Assembly (NCBI RefSeq): GCF_036127095.1 | Contig: NZ_CP108006.1 | Coordinates: 2,976,001-3,040,000, forward strand | Length of the DNA stretch: 64,000 nt | Reading direction: 5' to 3' | From: Streptomyces sp. NBC_00335 | Lineage (GTDB): Bacteria > Actinomycetota > Actinomycetes > Streptomycetales > Streptomycetaceae | Shown: one piece after another, positions 10,260-19,515 of the stretch | How the letters are laid out: each line of letters starts with the position of its first letter | How positions within the stretch are numbered: the stretch's first letter is position 1 | The notes under the pieces: model-generated | What the model was told of the DNA's origin: nothing | The model's input: only the letters and a program-made list of their open reading frames with translations | Database searches by the model: none | Program-made: the position numbers and the translations under genes

Positions 10260-11210
10260 TCACCCCTCCGAGTGCAAAGCGGTCCGTCCCAGCGTCAGCT
10301 CCCAGGTGTCCACCGCGTGGTGGGTGGTCATGCCGTGCGCCTCGTACAGCGCGAGCGCTCCGGTCGTGTTGCCCGTGTCCACGCCGAGGCCCAGGGTGGC
10401 GCGGCCGCGGGCGGCGTAGGCGGCGAAGCCGTGGCGCAGCAGGAAGGCGCCGACGCCCCGGCCGCGGGCTTGCGCGCGCACGCCGAGGTGGCTGAGCCAG
10501 CCCATGCTGGTGCGGTCGTCGCGGGTGAGCAGGATGCCTACGTCGCCCAGCGCGGGCAGGCTCGCGATCCATACGAGCGACCAGTCCAGGCCGCGGCCGT
10601 CGATGTGGTCGAGCCAGGGCTCGTACGCCCGCTCCACGTGCCCGAAGTGGTCCGCGAAGGTCTCCTCGACCAGGGCGTGGGCGCGCCGGCGCTCGCTCTC
10701 GCCGCCGTCGCAGGGGCGCAGGGTGAGCCCGGCGGGCGGGGTCGGGGGCAGGTCGGCCGGGCCCAGTGCGCGGGTGAGTACCCGGTAGCGGCGCACCGTG
10801 CGGTAGCCGCGGCCGGGCAGCAGGCCGGGGTCGAGGGTGCGGCCGCCGCTCGGCGCGAGCCACAGGAAGGCGTGCGGGGCTCCGGCGGCCAGCTCGCGGG
10901 CCCTGGCCTCCACCAGGTCGAGCAGCCGGGCGGCGGCCGTACGGCGCCCCGGCAGGACCCGGAAGTGGCAGTCGACGCGGCCGGGGCCCGAGTCGGCCCA
11001 CACCAGGGCGTAGCCGAGGAGCCGGCCGCTCTCGAAGGCCAGGAAGGAGTCGGCTTCCAAGTCGACGTCGGGGTGGTGCAGATCGGCCTCGACGGCGCCG
11101 AGGTCGGTCTCCGGGCGGCCGATCTCGATGCGGTCGATGGCGTTGAGGAGCCCGCAGATGTCCCCGGCGTCGGAGGGCCCGGCGGGCCGTACGGTGAGCA
11201 TGCGGGCCAT
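10260..11210 (-). CDS. Tandem GNAT-family N-acetyltransferase
   Basis: 316 aa made of two GNAT-like halves. The C-terminal half has the acetyl-CoA loop ARGRGVGAFLLRHGF and a closing LALYEAHGM motif; the N-terminal half is degenerate. Tandem-GNAT architecture is also that of mycothiol synthase MshD, and the LYEAHGM ending recalls it, but MshD identity is not supported by anything more, so I leave the substrate open. It lies between the two peptide transporter operons on the same strand: 167 nt after the operon 1 ATPase stop with a hairpin between, and 108 nt before the operon 2 binding-protein gene. It is therefore probably a separate transcription unit. An alternative ATG is three codons downstream. 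Confidence 0.75.
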   Translation of the reverse strand: MARMLTVRPAGPSDAGDICGLLNAIDRIEIGRPETDLGAVEADLHHPDVDLEADSFLAFESGRLLGYALVWADSGPGRVDCHFRVLPGRRTAAARLLDLVEARARELAAGAPHAFLWLAPSGGRTLDPGLLPGRGYRTVRRYRVLTRALGPADLPPTPPAGLTLRPCDGGESERRRAHALVEETFADHFGHVERAYEPWLDHIDGRGLDWSLVWIASLPALGDVGILLTRDDRTSMGWLSHLGVRAQARGRGVGAFLLRHGFAAYAARGRATLGLGVDTGNTTGALALYEAHGMTTHHAVDTWELTLGRTALHSEG

Positions 11211-11321
11211 CAGACCACGGCGGCCGTCGGGGCGGCGTCAGGCGGCGGGCGGCGGGCATCAGGCAGCGGGCCGGCGGACGGCGGACAAGCCGGCCGGCCA
11301 GCCGGACCGCGGAACGACAAA

Positions 11322-11355
11322 GCGCCCGCCGCCGGAGAGATCCGGTGACGGGCGC
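11322..11355 (-). terminator. Terminator hairpin of oligopeptide transporter operon 1
   Basis: Stem of 7 bp (11322-11328 with 11349-11355) continued by 4 bp (11332-11335 with 11342-11345) across a small internal loop, 6-nt apical loop, 22 nt past the last ATPase stop. Confidence 0.65.
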
Positions 11356-11377
11356 CCTGTGGTGTCGCTGCGGGAGG

Positions 11378-12427
11378 TCAGACGGCCAGGACGGCCTTCT
11401 CCTCCGCGAAGTGACAGGCCGACTCGTGCGCGGCCAGCGACTTGACGCCCTTGAACCGCTCCGGGATGGCGAGCAGCGGCTCCTCCACGGAGCACTTCTC
11501 CTCGGCCTTCCAGCAGCGGGTGCGGAAGCGGCAGCCCGACGGCGGGTTGGCCGGCGAGGGGACGTCACCGGTGAGGATGATCCGCTCGCGGCCCTCGCGG
11601 GCGGCCGGGTCCGGCACCGGCACCGCGGAGAGCAGCGCCTGGGTGTACGGGTGGGTCGGGTGCTCGTAGATCTGCTCGTCGGTGCCGATCTCGGCCATCT
11701 TGCCGAGGTACATGACACCGACGCGGTCCGAGATGTGCCGGACGATCGACAGGTCGTGCGCGATGAAGATGTAGGAGAGGTTGAACTCCTCCTGCAGCTT
11801 CTCCATCAGGTTGATGACCTGGGCCTGCACCGATACGTCGAGCGCGGAGACCGGCTCGTCGCAGATGATGATCTCCGGGTTGAGCGCGAGGCCGCGGGCG
11901 ATGCCGATGCGCTGGCGCTGGCCGCCGGAGAACTGGTGCGGGTACCGGTTGATGTACTCCGGGTTGAGGCCGACGACGTCCAGGAGCTCCTGCACCTTGC
12001 GGCGCCGGTCGCCCTTGGGGGCCACCTCGGGGTGGATGTCGTAGGTCTCGCCGATGATGTCGCCGACCGTCATGCGCGGGTTCAGCGAGGTGTACGGGTC
12101 CTGGAACACCATCTGGATGTTGCGGCGGACGGCCTTCAGGGCGCGGCCGGACAGCTTGGTGATGTCCTGGCCCTTGTAGAAGACCTCGCCGGCGGTGGCG
12201 CGTTCCAGGTTCATCAGCAGCTTGGCGACGGTGGACTTGCCACAGCCGGACTCGCCGACGATGCCCAGGGTCTCGCCCTGGTACAGGTCGAAGGAGATCC
12301 CGTCGACGGCCTTGACGGCGCCGACCTGCTTCTTGAACAGGATTCCCTGGGTCAGCGGGAAGTGCTTGACCAGGTTGCGGACCTGGAGGATCGGCTCCCG
12401 CGCGGGGGCGTTGGTGAGCTCAGCCAT
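11378..12427 (-). CDS. Oligopeptide ABC transporter ATPase, OppF/DppF type (operon 1)
   Basis: 349 aa. Walker [11 protein letters not shown]-loop [12 protein letters not shown], signature SGGQRQR, Walker [13 protein letters not shown] (note Cys in place of the paralogue's Ala), switch IAHDLS. The C-terminal Cys segment [16 protein letters not shown] is present. It overlaps the upstream ATPase stop by 8 nt. Nearly all of the core is shared with the operon 2 paralogue at 4495-5580; the main difference is the ordinary C-terminus without a proline-rich tail. Confidence 0.93.
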   Translation of the reverse strand: MAELTNAPAREPILQVRNLVKHFPLTQGILFKKQVGAVKAVDGISFDLYQGETLGIVGESGCGKSTVAKLLMNLERATAGEVFYKGQDITKLSGRALKAVRRNIQMVFQDPYTSLNPRMTVGDIIGETYDIHPEVAPKGDRRRKVQELLDVVGLNPEYINRYPHQFSGGQRQRIGIARGLALNPEIIICDEPVSALDVSVQAQVINLMEKLQEEFNLSYIFIAHDLSIVRHISDRVGVMYLGKMAEIGTDEQIYEHPTHPYTQALLSAVPVPDPAAREGRERIILTGDVPSPANPPSGCRFRTRCWKAEEKCSVEEPLLAIPERFKGVKSLAAHESACHFAEEKAVLAV

Positions 12428-13475
12428 GGAGCTGCTCCTTCCAGAAGTGGCACGCGCTGTGACGGCCGGCCAGTTCGGTGCCGTCCTGCTCGCTGACGAC
12501 CTGGAGGGCGGGGATCTCCGACCGGCAGACGTCCTGCGCGGCGACGCAGCGCGGGCTGAACGAGCAGCCGGAGGGCAGGCGCAGCAGGTTCGGCGGCAGG
12601 CCCTTGATCGCGAAGAGCTCCTGGCCCTTCTGGTCCAGGCGCGGGATCGAGTCCAGCAGGCCGCGGGTGTACGGGTGCGCCGGGCGCTTGTAGATCTCGT
12701 GGACCGGAGCGGTCTCGACGATCCGGCCGGCGTACATGACGGCGATCTTGTCCGCGACGTCGGCGACCACGCCGAGGTCGTGGGTGATCAGGATCAGGCC
12801 CATGTTGAGCTCGCGCTGGAGCTCCGCGAGGAGGTCCATGACCTGGGCCTGGACGGTGACGTCCAGGGCCGTGGTCGGCTCGTCCGCGATGATCAGGTCG
12901 GGCTCCAGCGCGATCGCCATGGCGATCATGATGCGCTGGCGCATACCGCCGGAGAAGTGGTGCGGGTAGTCGTCGACCCGCTGCTTCGCCGCCGGGATCT
13001 TGACCTTCTCCATCAGCTCGATGGCCTTGAGCCGGGCGTCCTTCTTCGACATGCCCTCGTGGACGCGGAACATCTCGCCCAGCTGGTAGCCGACGGTGAG
13101 CACCGGGTTCAGGGAGGACAGGGCGTCCTGGAAGATCATGGCGATCTTCCGGCCGCGCAGCTTGCGCCGCTCCTCGAAGCTCATCTTGAGCATGTCCTGG
13201 CCACGGAAGAGGATCTCGCCCTGCGGGATCTTGCCGGGGGGCATGTCCAGGATGCCCATGATGGCCTGGGCCGTCACGGACTTGCCGGAGCCGGACTCGC
13301 CGAGCACGGCGAGGGTCTCGCCGGCGCTCACGGAGTAGTTGACGCCGTTGACTGCCTTGGCGACACCGTCGCGGGTATGGAACTCGACGTGCAGGTCGCG
13401 CACTTCGAGGAGCGGCGTCTGCGGGTCCCCGTCACGCGGGGAGGGAAGGCTGGAGGTGTTGTCCATGGTGATCAC
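12420..13475 (-). CDS. Oligopeptide ABC transporter ATPase, OppD/DppD type (operon 1)
   Basis: 351 aa. Walker [10 protein letters not shown]-loop [12 protein letters not shown], signature SGGMRQR, Walker [13 protein letters not shown], switch LITHDLG, and the C-terminal GLPPNLLRLPSGCSFSPRC region. The GTG at 13475 is preferred over the ATG three codons later, because GAGGAGG lies 6 nt before the GTG but 15 nt before the ATG. It follows the permease stop by 11 nt. Confidence 0.92.
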   Translation of the reverse strand: MITMDNTSSLPSPRDGDPQTPLLEVRDLHVEFHTRDGVAKAVNGVNYSVSAGETLAVLGESGSGKSVTAQAIMGILDMPPGKIPQGEILFRGQDMLKMSFEERRKLRGRKIAMIFQDALSSLNPVLTVGYQLGEMFRVHEGMSKKDARLKAIELMEKVKIPAAKQRVDDYPHHFSGGMRQRIMIAMAIALEPDLIIADEPTTALDVTVQAQVMDLLAELQRELNMGLILITHDLGVVADVADKIAVMYAGRIVETAPVHEIYKRPAHPYTRGLLDSIPRLDQKGQELFAIKGLPPNLLRLPSGCSFSPRCVAAQDVCRSEIPALQVVSEQDGTELAGRHSACHFWKEQLHG

Positions 13476-13486
13476 TTACGCCCTCC

Positions 13487-14434
13487 TCAGCGCAGCTTGG
13501 GGTCGAGGGCGTTGCGGACCGCTTCGCCGAGCATGATGAAGGCGAGGACGGTGATGCTGAGGATGATCGAGGGGTACAGCAGGATGTACTGCGCCACTCG
13601 GATCTGCGAAGCACCGGCGGAGATGTCCACGCCCCACGAGATGTTCGGGGCCGCGAGACCCAGACCCAGGTAGGACAGGGTCGCCTCGGCCGCGATGTAG
13701 CCGCCGAGCGCGATCGTGGAGACCACGATCACCGGGGCCATGGCGTTCGGCAGGATGTGCCGGATCAGGATCCGCGTGGTGCCGGCGCCCAGCGCCTTGG
13801 CGGCGTGCACGTAGTCGGCCTGCTTCACGGTGATGACCGCACCGCGCATGACGCGGTTGATCTGCGTCCAGCCGAGGAAGGCCAGGGCGAAGACCACCGT
13901 CGACACCGTGCGCTCGGTGAAGGCCTGCAGGACGACCATCGCGCCGAGCAGGAACGGGATGCCGAAGAAGACGTCGGTGATGCGCGACATGATCGCGTCC
14001 GTCAAGCCGCCGAAGTAACCGGCGATCATGCCCGTGATGCCGCCGACGATGGTGACGATCGCGGTCACCGCGACGGCCACGATGATCGAGGCCCTGGTGC
14101 CGTAGATGAGGCGGGCGTAGACGCTGCGTCCCTGACCGTCGTAGCCGAGCCAGTCCGGCGAACCGACCTTGGACAGCTCGGGGTGCTGGAGGAAGTGGTG
14201 GACCAGGTCGCCCTTGGTGGGGTCGGCACTGGTGAACCAGCTCGGGAAGGCCGCGATCGTCAGCAGGATGAAGATCAGCACCGAGGAGACGATGAAGTAC
14301 GGGTTGCGCCGCAGGTCGGCCCAGGCGTCGCCCCAGAGGCTGCGTGCCTTCTCGGCCTTCACCGGGTCCACCGGGGCGACGGGCGCCGAGGTGTCCTCGG
14401 GCGTCGTGGCTTCGGTCTTGGTCATGTCAGGCAT
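13487..14434 (-). CDS. Peptide ABC transporter permease, OppC/DppC type (operon 1)
   Basis: 315 aa. A ~40-residue cytoplasmic tail, then LRRNPYFIVSS and the first helix, an external loop (DPTKGDLVHHFLQHPELSKV), and a five-helix permease core with the coupling loop AAKALGAGTTRILIRHILPN. It ends NALDPKLR, as does its paralogue at 6560-7576. The start overlaps the OppB-type gene's stop by 8 nt. Confidence 0.92.
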   Translation of the reverse strand: MPDMTKTEATTPEDTSAPVAPVDPVKAEKARSLWGDAWADLRRNPYFIVSSVLIFILLTIAAFPSWFTSADPTKGDLVHHFLQHPELSKVGSPDWLGYDGQGRSVYARLIYGTRASIIVAVAVTAIVTIVGGITGMIAGYFGGLTDAIMSRITDVFFGIPFLLGAMVVLQAFTERTVSTVVFALAFLGWTQINRVMRGAVITVKQADYVHAAKALGAGTTRILIRHILPNAMAPVIVVSTIALGGYIAAEATLSYLGLGLAAPNISWGVDISAGASQIRVAQYILLYPSIILSITVLAFIMLGEAVRNALDPKLR

Positions 14435-15359
14435 ACCGGATCCTCGGGTCCATGACCGCGTAGAGGAGGTCGACGAGCAGGCTGGCTATCAGGTAGACGA
14501 CGACGAGGACGGTGACGACACCGACCACGGTCAGGCCTTCACGGCGCAGGACCGAGTCGTAGATCAGACCACCGACACCCTTGACGTTGAAGATGCCTTC
14601 GGTGACGACCGCTCCACCCATGAGGGCGCCGATGTCGGTACCCAGGAAGGTCACCACGGGGATCATCGAGTTGCGCATCAGGTGGACACCGATGACGCGG
14701 CGCTTGGGAAGACCCTTGGCCACGGCGGTGCGCACGTAGTCGGCGCGCAGGTTCTCGGCCATCGAGGTGCGGGTCAGGCGGGCCACGTAGGCGAGCGAGA
14801 GCGATCCCAGCACGATGGCCGGTGCGACCAGCTCGCCCCAGGTCTCCTCGTTGCTGACCGTGGGCGTGATCCAGCCGAGCTGGAAGGCGAACACGGCCTT
14901 GATGATGAAGCCGAGGACGAAGACCGGCATCGAGATGATCAGCAGGGTGAGGATCAGGATGACGTTGTCCGCCAGCTTGCCGGCCTTGAGGCCGGCGACG
15001 ATCCCGAGGGCCAGACCGAGAACGATCTCGATGGCGAACGCCAGGAAGGCCAGCCGGAGCGTGACCGGGAAGGCGGCACCGATGACTTCGGTGACCTCAC
15101 GGCCACTGCGGATCTGCGTTCCGAAGTCGAAGTGGAACAGGATCCCGGTGATGTAGTCGAAGTACTGCTTGCCGATCCACTGGTCCAAGCCGTGCTCGTG
15201 CCTCAGTGCGGCCAGTGTGGCGGGGTCAGTGCCCTTGTCTCCGAAGAGTCCGGCCACGGGATCGCCGGGCAGGCTGTAGACCATCAAAAAGATGAGCAGG
15301 GTCGTCCCGAAGAAGACCGGGATCATCTGGAGCAGTCGTCGTGCGACATAGCGCCCCAT
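14427..15359 (-). CDS. Peptide ABC transporter permease, OppB/DppB type (operon 1)
   Basis: 310 aa. OppB hallmark RRLLQMIPVFFGTTLLIF, an external loop with FDFGTQI, a coupling loop VAKGLPKRRVIGVHLMRN, and the C-terminal end MDPRIRYA. Two consecutive ATGs occur at 15362 and 15359. The second is chosen because GGAGG ends only 1 nt before the first, and because the paralogue also starts MGRYV. A 174-nt gap with two strong hairpins separates it from its binding-protein gene. Confidence 0.92.
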   Translation of the reverse strand: MGRYVARRLLQMIPVFFGTTLLIFLMVYSLPGDPVAGLFGDKGTDPATLAALRHEHGLDQWIGKQYFDYITGILFHFDFGTQIRSGREVTEVIGAAFPVTLRLAFLAFAIEIVLGLALGIVAGLKAGKLADNVILILTLLIISMPVFVLGFIIKAVFAFQLGWITPTVSNEETWGELVAPAIVLGSLSLAYVARLTRTSMAENLRADYVRTAVAKGLPKRRVIGVHLMRNSMIPVVTFLGTDIGALMGGAVVTEGIFNVKGVGGLIYDSVLRREGLTVVGVVTVLVVVYLIASLLVDLLYAVMDPRIRYA

Positions 15360-15396
15360 CATGCCTCCGTAGAAGATGCGGCAGGCGCAGCCGGAC

Positions 15397-15453
15397 GGGC
15401 CCTTTCGCCACGCACGCGCGTGACGGGATCGTCACTGCGTCGCGAAAGGGCCC
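15397..15453 (-). terminator. Intra-operon inverted repeat (outer of two)
   Basis: Perfect 12-bp arms (15397-15408 with 15442-15453) around a 33-nt loop. It lies between the operon 1 binding-protein gene and its first permease gene. As RNA it may act as a partial terminator or processing signal. Confidence 0.5.
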
Positions 15454-15474
15454 CCCGGGCGCTGCATGTAGGCC

Positions 15475-15509
15475 CGGATGTGGGCCGGCTCCCCGCCGGC
15501 CCACATCCG
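15475..15509 (-). terminator. Strong hairpin just after the operon 1 binding-protein gene
   Basis: Perfect 15-bp stem (15475-15489 with 15495-15509), 5-nt loop, 24 nt past the binding-protein stop and inside the operon. It probably lowers read-through into the permease genes or protects the 3' end of the binding-protein mRNA, giving more receptor than transporter. Confidence 0.65.
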
Positions 15510-15533
15510 TCGAAAGGAATTACGCGGTAGGAC

Positions 15534-17171
15534 TTACTTCTTGACCTCGACCTGGTCGAGGATCGGGTCGCCGTCCTGGGCGTACTTCACGTTCTGGACC
15601 TTCTCGGAGTAGCCCGCGTTGACCTTGTAGTACCAGAGCGGGATGGAAGGCATGTAGTTGACGAGGTCCTTCTCGATGGCCTGGTAGGCCTTCACGGACT
15701 CGTCGAGGGTCGCGGCGCTGTCGGCCGCGGCGATCTTGGCGTCGAGCTCGGGGTTGGTGAAGCCACCCTGGTTGCCGCCGGCGCCCGTACGGAACAGGTC
15801 GCTGATGAAGTTGGCGTTCACCGGGTAGTCGAGGACCCAGCCGGAGCGGTAGATCGACTTGACCTGCTTGGACTTGCGGGCCTGGAGGTCGGCCTGGAAG
15901 TCCGGCTTGGCGTCACCGGTGCACTTGACGCCGGTGGCCTGGGTGATGCTGCCGCAGACGGCCTCGACCCATTCCTTGTGACCGCCATCCGAGTTGAACT
16001 GGATGAAGATCTCGTTGTTCGGGACGCCGCCGCCCTCGGCGATGAGGGCCTTGGCCTTCGCCGGGTCGAACTTGGTGACGTCACCGGAGCCGGTCGGCGT
16101 GTAGCCGAGGACGCCCTTGGCGACCCAGCCGGTCGCCGGCTCACGGGTGCCCTGGAGCACCGTCTTGGTGATGGTGTCGCGGTCGATCGCCATCGACAGG
16201 CCCTGGATGACCTTGGGGTCGACCTTCTTCGGGGTCTTCCACTGGTCGGCGTAGTACGCGATGGCCAGCGTCTGGATGGCCGAGTAGGCCTGGTCCACGG
16301 CGCGGTCGCCGAGGTCGGCACGGTAGACCGGGAGGTCCTTCGGGCCGATCTGACGCAGGACGTCGACGTTGCCGGCCTTCAGGTCCTCGTACGCGGCCTC
16401 GACGCCGGTGTAGTTCTTGAGAATCACACCGCCGTTCTTCGCCTTGTCCGCACCCTTGTAGTCGTCGAAGCGCGTGAGCTCGATCTGCTTCTTGTGCTCC
16501 CACGACTTGAACTTGTACGGGCCGTTGCCGACCGGCTTCTCACCGGCGGCCGCGGGGTCCGCGTAGAACGAGGCGGCGAGCGGGGAGAAGACCTCGTAGC
16601 CGAGCTTGTACGCGAAGTACGGAACCGCGCTGTTGAGCTCGATGGTGAAGGTGTTCTCGTCGACGATCTTCAGGCCTTCGAGCGCCTCGGCGGTGGGCTT
16701 GGCGCCCTCGGCCTCGGGGTGAAGAGCCTCGAAGCCCTTGATGTCGGCGAACCAGGACGCGTTGCCCTGCTTGTTGTTGATGTTCGCGGCCCAGTTCCAC
16801 GCCTTGACGTAGGACTCGGCGGTCACCTTGGTGCCGTCGTGGAAGGTCCAGCCCGGCTTGAGCTTGACGGTCCAGAGCTTGCTGTCCGTGGTCGTGACCG
16901 ACTCGGCGTTGACGTTGACGATCTTGCCGTCGGCGTCGTAGTCGACGAGCTGGGAGAACAGACCGGACATCGCGATCGAGCCGTTGGACTCCATCGTGTC
17001 GGCCGGGTGCAGGAGCTTCTCCGGCTCACCGACCTCGATCGAGTAGATGCCGTTCGGGTCAACCTCACCCTTGGCGCCGGCGTTCTTGCCACCACCGCCG
17101 CCACAGGCAGTCGCTGCCAGGGCGACGACAATCGCGCCCGTTACCCACTTGGCGCTCTTGGCACCGCGCAT
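15534..17171 (-). CDS. Peptide-binding lipoprotein, solute-binding family 5 (operon 1)
   Basis: 545 aa extracellular receptor. The signal peptide ends LAATAC with the lipidated Cys at residue 23, followed by a Gly-rich spacer. Family-5 features: VGEPEKLLHPADT near the mature N-terminus, PVGNGPYKFKSW, GLSMAIDRDTIT, and PSIPLWYYKVNAGYS near the end. The ATG at 17171 is preceded by GAGGAGG at 6 nt; the open frame extends 39 codons upstream but lacks that signal. The gene arrangement next to typA resembles the bldK/Opp region of other Streptomyces as I remember it, but the sequence alone does not show that this is BldKB. Confidence 0.92.
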   Translation of the reverse strand: MRGAKSAKWVTGAIVVALAATACGGGGGKNAGAKGEVDPNGIYSIEVGEPEKLLHPADTMESNGSIAMSGLFSQLVDYDADGKIVNVNAESVTTTDSKLWTVKLKPGWTFHDGTKVTAESYVKAWNWAANINNKQGNASWFADIKGFEALHPEAEGAKPTAEALEGLKIVDENTFTIELNSAVPYFAYKLGYEVFSPLAASFYADPAAAGEKPVGNGPYKFKSWEHKKQIELTRFDDYKGADKAKNGGVILKNYTGVEAAYEDLKAGNVDVLRQIGPKDLPVYRADLGDRAVDQAYSAIQTLAIAYYADQWKTPKKVDPKVIQGLSMAIDRDTITKTVLQGTREPATGWVAKGVLGYTPTGSGDVTKFDPAKAKALIAEGGGVPNNEIFIQFNSDGGHKEWVEAVCGSITQATGVKCTGDAKPDFQADLQARKSKQVKSIYRSGWVLDYPVNANFISDLFRTGAGGNQGGFTNPELDAKIAAADSAATLDESVKAYQAIEKDLVNYMPSIPLWYYKVNAGYSEKVQNVKYAQDGDPILDQVEVKK

Positions 17172-17610
17172 GGGTTTCCTCCTCATGAGTCCACTGTCTG
17201 ATGTGAAGGACACAGGTGTGCTTCGCCGACACCCCTGACGGCGATAGGACCGGTGTCCCGAGTGTGCTCGTGAGTCGACGCTCCCCACAGCGTGTGACCC
17301 ATTGACCCGAGCTCAATGGAGCCATCCTCAGGGACTGCCTGACCGTAAACCACACTTAAGTGGTCTCGTTTTCACAACATCGCACTACGGCTAAAACCCG
17401 AAATCCGGACAAACGGATAGGAGACAGACATGAACGAAACGGACTGTTAGCTCTTCTTCCGGAGTGTCACGGTCGGTATGCGGACACCGGACCGAAACAA
17501 TCCGCTTGACAAAAGCGAACAGCCCCCTTCGTCACGGTGTACGTGACGAAGGGGGCTGTTCACAAAAGCCGGTACCGGCAGGACCCAGGTGTGACCTAGG
17601 TCCTACGCGA
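17172..17610. other. Intergenic region between typA and transporter operon 1
   Basis: 439 bases without a gene. The typA terminator hairpin is at 17517-17561. The remaining ~290 bases upstream of the binding-protein gene are less GC-rich than the surroundings and should hold the operon 1 promoter and leader. I cannot place a convincing -35/-10 pair. Confidence 0.5.
17517..17561 (-). terminator. Rho-independent terminator of typA
   Basis: Perfect 20-bp stem (17517-17536 with 17542-17561), 5-nt loop, followed on the minus strand by GCTTTTGTC. This is the most classical intrinsic terminator in the window, with a real T-run. It lies 49 nt past the typA stop. Confidence 0.92.
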
Positions 17611-19515
17611 CTACTTGCCGGACTTGGCGCGCGAAGCGGTGCGCGAGCGGTCCTTCTGGTCCAGGACGACCTTGCGGATGCGGACGGCCTCCGGGGTCAC
17701 CTCGACGCATTCGTCGTCGCGGCAGAACTCCAGGGACTGCTCCAGGGAGAGCCTGCGCGGGGGCACCACGTTCTCGGTGTTGTCCGCGGAAGCCGCACGC
17801 ATGTTGGTGAGCTTCTTCTCCTTGGTGATGTTCACGTCCATGTCGTCGGCGCGCGAGTTCTCGCCGACGATCATGCCCTCGTACACCTCGGTGCCGGGCT
17901 CGGTGAACAGGACACCGCGCTCCTGCAGGTTGATCATCGCGAACGGCGTGACCGAACCGGAGCGGTCGGCGACCAGCGAACCGTTGTTACGGGTCACCAG
18001 CGGGCCGAACCACGGCTCCAGGCCCTCGTGGATCGAGTGGGCGATGCCCGTGCCGCGCGTACCGGTCAGGAACTCGGTACGGAAGCCGATGAGGCCGCGG
18101 GACGGGACGACGAACTCCATGCGGACCCAGCCGGAGCCGTGGTTCGACATGTTGTCCATGCGGCCCTTGCGGACGCCCATGAGCTGCGTGACCGCGCCCA
18201 TGTGCTCCTCGGGGACGTCGACCGTCATGCGCTCGACCGGCTCGTGCACCTTGCCGTCGATCACCTGGGTGACCACCTGCGGCTTGCCGATGGTCAGCTC
18301 GAAGCCCTCGCGGCGCATCTGCTCGACCAGGATGGCGAGCGCGAGCTCACCACGGCCCTGGACCTCCCAGGCGTCGGGACGCTCGGTGTCCAGGACGCGG
18401 AGCGAGACGTTACCGACCAGCTCGCGGTCCAGACGGTCCTTGACCTGGCGGGCGGTGACCTTGCGGTCCTTGACCGCGGACTTGGCGTCCGCGCCCTTGC
18501 CGCTGCCGCCTCGGCCGACCATCGGGGAGGTGTTCGTACCGATGGTCATCGAGATCGCCGGCTCGTCGACCGAGATCAGCGGAAGCGCGATCGGGTTCTC
18601 CGGGTCGGCCAGGGTCTCGCCGATCATGATGTCGGGGAAACCGGCCACCGCGCAGATGTCACCCGGGCCCGCCACCTCGGCCGGCTTGCGGGTGAGCGCC
18701 TCGGTCATCATCAGCTCGGTGATGCGGACGTTGGAGATGGTGCCGTCACGCTTGATCCACGCGACGGTCTGGCCCTTGCGGAGCTCGCCCTGCTCGACGC
18801 GCACCAGCGCGATGCGGCCGAGGAAGTTGTCCGCGTCCAGGTTGGTGACGTGGGCCTGGAGAGGGGCCTCCTCGTCGTACACCGGGGCCGGGACGTGGGC
18901 CAGGATGGTGGAGAAGAAGGGCTCCAGGCTGTCGCTGTCCGCGGGGACGGTGCCGTCCTCGGGCTTGGTCAGCGAGGCCACGCCGTCACGGCCACAGGCG
19001 TAGACGATCGGGAACTCGATCTGGTCCTCGTCGGCGTCCAGGTCGAGGAAGAGGTCGTACGTCTCGTTGACGACCTCGTCGATCCGGGAGTCCGGACGGT
19101 CCGTCTTGTTGATGCAGAGGATGACCGGCATCTTCGCCTGCAGGGCCTTGCGCAGGACGAAGCGGGTCTGGGGCAGGGGACCCTCGGAGGCGTCCACCAG
19201 CAGGACGACGGCGTCCACCATCGACAGACCGCGCTCGACCTCACCACCGAAGTCGGCGTGGCCGGGGGTGTCGATGATGTTGATCGTGATCGGGGCCGAC
19301 CCGTCCTTCGGGTGGTACTTCACCGCCGTGTTCTTGGCGAGGATCGTGATGCCCTTCTCACGCTCCAGGTCGTTCGAGTCCATCATGCGGTCGTCGAGGT
19401 GCTGGTGGGCGGCGAAGGCACCGGCCTGCTTGAGCATGGCATCGACGATGGTCGTCTTGCCATGGTCGACGTGGGCGACGATGGCGACGTTACGGATGTC
19501 GTGGCGCGTGGGCAC
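17611..19515 (-). CDS. typA: Translational GTPase TypA/BipA
   Basis: 634 aa, close to the family norm. A ribosome-associated GTPase of the EF-G/LepA superfamily, implicated in ribosome assembly and stress adaptation. G1 is AHVDHGKTT near residue 14, switch I holds EREKGITI, G3 is DTPGHADFGGEVER, and G4 is NKTDRPD. The BipA-type C-terminus contains HGSGWVRMEF, RGLIGFRTEFLT and GTGIAHS, and it ends with a basic tail. It is monocistronic: a clean terminator follows and a 318-bp gap precedes. Confidence 0.97.
   Translation of the reverse strand: MPTRHDIRNVAIVAHVDHGKTTIVDAMLKQAGAFAAHQHLDDRMMDSNDLEREKGITILAKNTAVKYHPKDGSAPITINIIDTPGHADFGGEVERGLSMVDAVVLLVDASEGPLPQTRFVLRKALQAKMPVILCINKTDRPDSRIDEVVNETYDLFLDLDADEDQIEFPIVYACGRDGVASLTKPEDGTVPADSDSLEPFFSTILAHVPAPVYDEEAPLQAHVTNLDADNFLGRIALVRVEQGELRKGQTVAWIKRDGTISNVRITELMMTEALTRKPAEVAGPGDICAVAGFPDIMIGETLADPENPIALPLISVDEPAISMTIGTNTSPMVGRGGSGKGADAKSAVKDRKVTARQVKDRLDRELVGNVSLRVLDTERPDAWEVQGRGELALAILVEQMRREGFELTIGKPQVVTQVIDGKVHEPVERMTVDVPEEHMGAVTQLMGVRKGRMDNMSNHGSGWVRMEFVVPSRGLIGFRTEFLTGTRGTGIAHSIHEGLEPWFGPLVTRNNGSLVADRSGSVTPFAMINLQERGVLFTEPGTEVYEGMIVGENSRADDMDVNITKEKKLTNMRAASADNTENVVPPRRLSLEQSLEFCRDDECVEVTPEAVRIRKVVLDQKDRSRTASRAKSGK

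Noticed and set aside
10260..11210. Mycothiol synthase MshD
   Set aside because: Shares tandem GNAT architecture, but the N-terminal half is degenerate and the distance from mshB gives no real support.
7722..11348. Long plus-strand open frame (1208 codons) opposite transporter operon 2
   Set aside because: Composition (Val/Asp/Gly/His-rich) and the perfect peptide-transporter genes on the other strand show it is an antisense shadow.
15534..17171. Naming this binding protein BldKB
   Set aside because: The neighbourhood is suggestive, but the gene order and my memory of BldK are not enough to assign it over the adjacent paralogue.
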